NCBI GenBank assembly: GCA_020627925.1
Contig: JAHDFY010000001.1
Location: 313,092-377,091, forward strand
DNA: 64,000 bases
Direction: 5' to 3'
Origin: a bacterium
GTDB lineage: Bacteria > Patescibacteriota > Gracilibacteria > Absconditabacterales > Absconditicoccaceae
The position numbers and the translations under genes are program-made. Under the pieces are notes generated by a model that worked only from the letters and a program-made list of their open reading frames with translations, was not told where the DNA came from and searched no databases. Positions 58,839-64,000 of the stretch are shown here, in pieces. Position 1 is the first letter of the stretch. Every line of letters begins with the position of its first letter.

Positions 58839-59615
58839 ATGAAATTTATATTAAATATGCTTTTTAATCGCCGGTTTTATCTGGGGATAGTAGGTATGCT
58901 TGCTTTGATGTATTTTTTCCCACATAGGGAGATAGGGTCATTTACCTTGCCAGCATTACCATCTTTTCATTTTTCTTCCACTGCAAAAACACAAAATACC
59001 TATATTCCCAAAAGACAAATTACCAATACTATTATTGGAGTAACCTATGCAAACATAAGTATTGCCAAAAATAAACTTGCTTGATGAAAATTATGAGACT
59101 TTGATGATGATTTTGAAGCAATGATTGGCACAAAAAAAACAATACAAGAGTATCTCAATCGTGATATTGTTCGTATGTTAGATACCACAACAGACAGAGC
59201 AGCAACTTTACAATCATTTATCAATCAGTTGCAGTTCTATAGTAATGCTGCAGAAAACATTATCGATGTAGGTAAATCAAAAGTAAGTGATCGAGAAGTT
59301 TCTTTTGCTTCATGTGCAAGCAGCAAAAATCAAGCAGATGCAGCGTATCTTGAGGCAGTCAATGCTGATGATGCACAAGCAATTGCTTCTATCTTACAAG
59401 ACGCAGAAGAATATGGAAAATGTGAAACAGACTTCAGAATAAAAATTAATTCTTATGTATTGCCTCTGCAAGAGCTGCAAACAATCAAAAATGCCGCAGA
59501 TCAATATACGCAAGTACTAGAACAACACTTTGATAATCTGATCAAATATTATGAACTACTAAGAGATGATGTATTAGAAGAATTACTACTCGTCAAACAA
59601 CAATTCGGTCTCTAA
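58839..59615 (+). CDS. membrane-anchored coiled-coil protein (first of the sortase cluster)
   Basis: 258 residues. A short basic start and one helix (FYLGIVGMLALMYFFP) anchor an extracytoplasmic helical domain with Ala, Gln and Asn-rich coiled coil (TTTDRAATLQSFINQL) and two Cys (SFASCASS, YGKCETDF). An upstream in-frame ATG at 58776 is possible but would place 21 extra hydrophobic residues before the anchor. The next gene starts 19 bases later. Function unknown. Confidence 0.75.
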
Positions 59616-59634
59616 TCTTTTTATTTGGCACAAG

Positions 59635-61014
59635 ATGATGGTTGATAACCAAACACCACCAATAGCATGAAATGTTACCTTGGATTCAATGCTTGCAAAA
59701 CCTGCTACAGCAGGTTCTTTTGCAGTACAGCAAAATGAAAACAAGGAACAAGTGTTTGATGTAACGACACCACCAGTAGCTAACGCACCAGCAACAGGCT
59801 GACCAGGAATTGCGGGTTGATTAGGGACATATCAAAAAAAGCCATCGACCGAAACGCCACAAGAAAAAGAAATACCATGACTGGCACCACCCACCACAAT
59901 AGTCCTTATTATCATATTTTCACTCATTAGTTTTGTCTTTTATTATCTCAATACTTATTTTACACAAGCGTCACAAGTGGTCGTGGATGAGAAATATAAC
60001 AATCAGATAGCCAGAGTACATTGATTACAAAAAACAATCAACGCTGTCTGGTCATGGAATGATGTACAATTGTACGAAAACCTCTCATTTCTTACCGAAA
60101 CAGCAAATGACACGGTACAAACAATAGTTGCAACCGACAGACTCAATTATGTACACAAAAGAGATCTGACGCACAAAGCGATTCAAGAATTAGGAAATGA
60201 TATTATTGCACAAAAAAATCATATTGATGCACTCAAAGCAAATATTGCAGAGTTTGGTTTTTATCCAGAAGAAATCTCTTTATTGCTCAAAACAGACAAA
60301 ACCAAAGCTTCCTTGCAAGATTCACTTCTTTCTTTGGAGACGATCAAATTTGCTACTGCTATCAAAGTCTTTTCATTATTGGATAGCTTTACCACACCAG
60401 TAACTCGTCAGAACCGTACTTCAAAAGAGTATGTCAATAAACAACTGAGGCTTTTTGTGGAGAGAGGTGAGGTCGATATAGCAAATTATCTGCAAACATG
60501 TCGTCACAATCCTTTTGAAAGTATTAGAAATGGCTGTAATGTAATAGAAGATTTTGAGAAATATTTTGTCTATCAAGAACAAGAAGAATCGTTTGATACA
60601 GACTTATTCAAAAACATACTACAATTTGCAGAACAAAAAATTGAAGAAGAAGATTTTCCAAGTTTATCATTAGCATTTGATCGTTTTGATCCTAATAGTC
60701 AAAAGTTATCATTTACGGCAAGAATTAATACGACCAGCTTTGATAGAGCACAGCTCAAAGCCGCAGGAGTATCATCACCGCATGTGTTTGTGGTGACCAA
60801 TCTGGTTAACTTACTGAAGCAAAGTAAATTTGTGATAGGAGAAAACATCAATATCAATAAGCTCAATGTCGTAAGAAAACAAGTAAATATCGGAGGAACG
60901 ATTGAAGAAATTCACTCATCAGAATTGAGGTTCTCGCTTCCTTTGCAAAAAAGTAGCCAAAGAGAAATCTTCGATTACCTCTTCAAAGAACAATTTGATG
61001 CAACCAGTCTTTAG
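59635..61014 (+). CDS. membrane-anchored protein of the sortase cluster
   Basis: 459 residues. A cytoplasmic N-terminus of about 85 residues rich in Pro, Ala and Thr (TPPVANAPATGGPGIAGG) is followed by one helix (TTIVLIIIFSLISFVFYYL) and a long extracytoplasmic part, first coiled coil, then an alpha/beta domain near the end (ISSPHVF-like VVTNLVNLLKQ). Two Cys (LQTCRHNP, RNGCNVIE) could form a disulfide. Many TGA glycines lie in the N-terminal linker. PilO-like topology is conceivable but not supported by sequence. Start at the first of two ATG. Confidence 0.75.
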
Positions 61015-61034
61015 TTTATTTTATCGTCATTATT

Positions 61035-62537
61035 ATGGCTTTGGATTTTGTACCCACAGGTTATAAAAAGAAAGCAAATGGTCTCTACCAAAAGTATGAG
61101 AAAATAATGTTGACCTTGTTGGCGTTATGATCATTATTGATGGCTGTATACATGGGTGTCACGTTTTTTTTGAATTATACAAACCAAAACGCAAAAGCGC
61201 CTCAATTATACTCTTTGGCTTATCAAGATATAGAACGGCTGAAAAAAGACCCACAAACAGAATGATTGTATGCAACGCGAGATGATATTGATGATCTTTT
61301 TGCAGCGCATGAGGAGTTTGTCGAAGAAAGGCAATCATTCGAAAGATACAAGCAATTGCTAGCAAACCCGTACAATAATTTTCTCCAATATCGTTACTTA
61401 CCTTCATTGAATATTTGGAAAAATCATTATACACAAACAATTGATACAACATTGGTCGGTGAAAAATTCCTTAATGAAAATCCATTTACTGATTTGGCTC
61501 TTATTGAATCGCGAGTGAGAGCATTTGAGGAAGTCGGTGATGTAGCCAAGGAGTTAGGAGTAACCGCAGTTAATCAGGTTAAGGATGTCACATTTTCTCC
61601 GATAAAAGAGTTTGATAATGGCTACTTTGCTATTCCTATCTCATTGACGTTTGAGTCGGTCGATAGGCGTTCATTATTGTTGTTGATGGAGAAATTATCC
61701 ATGACATCACACCACAAAAACATATCACTGATCAACGAGTTTTTCTTTCATTTGCGAGAAGCAATCAAAGAAGAATATAGTCAAGAATTGGAAGCAATGA
61801 ATACGTCACTTGACGACATCGCTTTGACGGGAAGTAATGATCTCAAATTAGGTTACTTATTTGATAAACGAACCCAAAACGATGGTGACAACTTTGTTAA
61901 TACTCGAGTAGAACAAAGAGTACAAAATGGTCAATCACGTGATACGATACCGACGATGGACACATTGATCAACACAGCACTGAGAAATGCCACATGATGT
62001 GAAGAGCAATCCAAGGAAGAATGCGAATATTTGTTTAGAGAAAAGTTTAGAACTTTACCATATCTTATCTATCCAATTACCAATACAAGAAGATCAAAAG
62101 CCTCGGTCATAAAAGAGTTTTTACAAGAAACCTTGCCTCCGGTGATCAATATTCAATCATTTACGTTTGATGAGGTTGGTGTCAGGGGAATACTGAATCC
62201 ACAGTCAAAATTTGAAGGAGTGCTGACCATTGAAGTGTATGGAAGAGGAATTTCAACAGGAGAAATTGACGAAATCGCTCATGCGTTAGGTACAGAGTGT
62301 TTTGTTGACAATCGCATGCTCTCCATGGAAGAATGACTCAAAAAGATTGATCAAACTATTGTAGAAATAGGAAAAATTGATGCATTAGATACCGAAAGAG
62401 CTGACCAACTGTTTGAGCTAAAAGAAATTGTTGAACGTATTGAGCAAGAATATATCACAAAATCGCCATTCAATAAAGTCATTAAGTTGTTTGAGTTATA
62501 TAGAATGCTCAACGAAACAAGCTTATGTGAGAAATAA
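61035..62537 (+). CDS. membrane-anchored protein of the sortase cluster
   Basis: 500 residues. A short cytoplasmic start (MALDFVPTGYKKKANGLYQK), one helix (IMLTLLALGSLLMAVYMGVTF) and a long extracytoplasmic region with coiled coil, an alpha/beta domain, a Cys pair (GCEEQSKEECEYLF) and a C-terminal helical tail. It shares its topology with the two genes before it, suggesting that the three form one complex. Four TGA codons. The sortase gene starts 33 bases later. Confidence 0.75.
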
Positions 62538-62570
62538 CAAAATATTTATTCTACCTTATGATAAGAAACA

Positions 62571-63707
62571 ATGAAATATACAGCCAACAAAAATAAAAAA
62601 AGAATAGCACTGACGCTAATCACGTTGTTGTGTACAAGTCACGTCTTGGCGGCTACTCCTGTAGAAGAACTTGCAAAAGTAGGAGTAACTGTAGAAACAA
62701 ACCCCAACGTATTGACAGAGCAGTATGATTGGATTCAAGGTGAAGATCAAGACATTGTCTCAAAAGACATTAATTTTTGGTTGGATAGATTACCATATGA
62801 AGAAGACAAAAAAAGAAACAGATACATTGTAATTCCTCGTATAGGAGTTGTTGCACCAATAAATAATATCTATGAGGATAATGATGATTATGAGAGAATC
62901 AAGTTTGGTAAAGCATTTGAACTCAATAAATATCTACAATCATGAATACTTAGGTACCCAATGACTGGTCATCCAGGAAAAAATGGTAATATGGTACTGT
63001 TTGGACATAGTTCTTATCTCAAAAGCGACAAAATAGGAAGATATAAGACAATTTTTACATCAATCCCTTTGTTGCAAGCTGGTGATAAAATTTGGGTATA
63101 TACAAAAACATCGGACAAAGTTGATTTTAAGCATTACGAATATATTGTGCATCAATCGTACCAAACATCAGCATCTGATGTGTCTGTACTCAACCAAACA
63201 AAAAGAGCAGAAATGACACTCATTGGCTGTACTCCAATAGGAACTGCAGATGCAAGATGGGCTGTCAAAGCAATTAAATCATGAGAATCACAGAATTATA
63301 CTATAACACAACCAATTGCTGATGAACAAGATAATGCTAGCAAGATAGAAGAAGCATTGACAACAGAAGAAACAGAAGCTACACAAGATACTAATGAGCA
63401 AGAAGCAGGACTTTCACCTTCACTTTCTGGTGATGTTATGACAGGAGAGGAAGAATGAGAAGTATTTGTATTGCCAGAAACTATTCCTGATGTTGTTCCT
63501 GTCGAAAGCAATACGACAGTAGAATTACTTCCTCTGACGCAATCTCATGAGCAACGTATGATACTATATCGAGAAAAAATACAGGAACTTCCAATAGAAT
63601 CACAAAAAAACATAATAAATAAACTAGAGAAATACTTTATTTATGCAGAGAAAAAAGTACCACAAATTCAACAACATATAAATTTTATGAAAGACTTATT
63701 GCAATAA
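62571..63707 (+). CDS. sortase (class C/D/E-like transpeptidase)
   Basis: 378 residues. Signal or anchor segment at the N-terminus (KRIALTLITLLCTSHVLA), then the sortase beta-barrel: RYIVIPRIGVVAPI, active His in LFGHSSYLKSD, catalytic Cys in TLIGCTPIGTADARW and the Arg three residues on. A C-terminal acidic, Thr/Glu-rich tail of about 130 residues with a final helix is unusual. Sortases attach surface proteins via a sorting motif. Three TGA glycines. It ends the four-gene run starting at 58839. Confidence 0.93.
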
Positions 63708-63719
63708 ATATCTACCAAC

Positions 63720-63755
63720 AAAAAAAAGTGAGTCATTTTTGACCCACTTTTTTTG
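63720..63755. terminator. bidirectional terminator after the sortase gene
   Basis: The stem AAAAAAAGTGAGTC/GACCCACTTTTTTT with one mismatch and a six-base loop lies between the sortase gene and the converging repeat-protein gene. Confidence 0.75.
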
Positions 63756-63772
63756 AATATTATTTGGTTCAC

Positions 63773-64000
63773 TTATCGAAAAGTAACAAAACCTGGTTGT
63801 GTAAATACTACAGGACCATATGATGGTACCAATGAGGTACTTCCCGTTGAAACCCCTCCTGTTGAAAGATTTCCAGTAGTATTGCTTCCAGTAGTATTGC
63901 TTCCAGTAGTATTGCTTCCAGTAGTATTGCTTCCAGTAGTATTGCTTCCAGTAGTATTGCTTCCAGTAGTATTGCTTCCAGTAGTATTGCTTCCAGTAGT
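63773..64000 (-). CDS. C-terminus of a Thr-Thr-Gly-Ser-Asn repeat protein, cut by the edge
   Basis: The minus-strand frame ends at TAA 63773 and stays open to the right edge. Visible are eight or more perfect Thr-Thr-Gly-Ser-Asn repeats, then LSTGGVSTGSTSLVPSYGP and a tail ending PGFVTFR. No TGA in this part. Low-complexity Thr/Ser/Gly/Asn stretches are typical of surface stalks. It converges with the sortase gene, so it is a candidate surface protein, though no LPXTG-like motif followed by a hydrophobic segment is seen at its C-terminus. Confidence 0.7.
   Translation of the reverse strand, partial: TTGSNTTGSNTTGSNTTGSNTTGSNTTGSNTTGSNTTGSNTTGNLSTGGVSTGSTSLVPSYGPVVFTQPGFVTFR
63871..64000 (-). 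repeat. perfect 15-base tandem repeat
   Basis: The unit TTCCAGTAGTATTGC is repeated head to tail eight times plus ten bases, with no mismatch, and runs off the window. On the minus strand each unit encodes the five residues Ser-Asn-Thr-Thr-Gly. Exact identity, including codon choice, points to recent slippage and likely length variation. Confidence 0.97.

Noticed and set aside
63871..64000. CRISPR array
   Set aside because: The 15-base units are directly adjacent with no spacers and encode a peptide repeat in frame.

Overview
The window comes from a bacterium in which UGA is read as glycine (genetic code 25), which points to the Candidate Phyla Radiation lineages Gracilibacteria (BD1-5/GN02) or Absconditabacteria (SR1). 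In many genes with recognisable products (RsmH, QueD, PyrH, GatB, TrmD, Tgt, PilB, a P-type ATPase, PBP1C, a trypsin-like protease) the frame runs through several in-frame TGA codons, many at positions where the family has a conserved glycine, and ends only at TAA or TAG. Read with the standard code, nearly every gene looks shattered. The DNA is AT-rich, genes are dense, and most intergenic gaps are short with rho-independent hairpins. All CDS coordinates given here use TGA = Gly.

Layout. 1-6.6 kb: a VirB2/TrbC-like pilin, a gene with an in-frame TAG, nusA, an AI-2E-type transporter and a Pif1-like helicase on the minus strand, then a DciA-like protein and a VTT/DedA-type membrane protein on plus. 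6.6-14.1 kb: pyrH, then a 1946-residue giant gene with a small upstream partner. 14.2-19.7 kb: rsmH, an FtsL-position membrane protein, queD, an FKBP-type lipoprotein, a large unknown protein and nrdR. 19.7-26 kb: an unknown protein, a CtpA-type protease, a small Cys-rich membrane peptide, a LOG-like protein and a type II P-type ATPase. 26-33.8 kb: penicillin-binding protein 1C facing an alpha-2-macroglobulin with an intact thioester motif. 34-36.5 kb: gatB and a secreted protein. 36.5-41.5 kb: a minus-strand operon of a membrane-anchored protein, trmD, a short hypothetical, DUF192 and a putative cysteine peptidase. 41.7-43.6 kb: two MscS channels. 43.6-46.9 kb: type IV pilus genes pilB-pilC-pilin. 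47-50.6 kb: an RsmB/F methyltransferase, a membrane protein and an RluA-family pseudouridine synthase. 50.7-55.2 kb: an accessory stretch with an ADP-ribosyltransferase-like protein, unknown genes and a composite GHMP-kinase-like gene. 55.4-58.2 kb: a trypsin-like protease and tgt. 58.2-58.6 kb: a candidate structured non-coding RNA. 58.8-64 kb: three membrane-anchored proteins, a sortase, and the end of a protein with perfect five-residue repeats.

How it fits together. Housekeeping functions (transcription, tRNA and rRNA modification, Gln-tRNA amidation, pyrimidine metabolism) alternate with a heavy investment in the cell surface: pili, sortase, PBP1C with alpha-2-macroglobulin, exported proteases, mechanosensitive channels and very large unknown proteins. 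That suits an episymbiont or predator living against other cells. No tRNA, rRNA, CRISPR array, transposase or clear prophage was seen.
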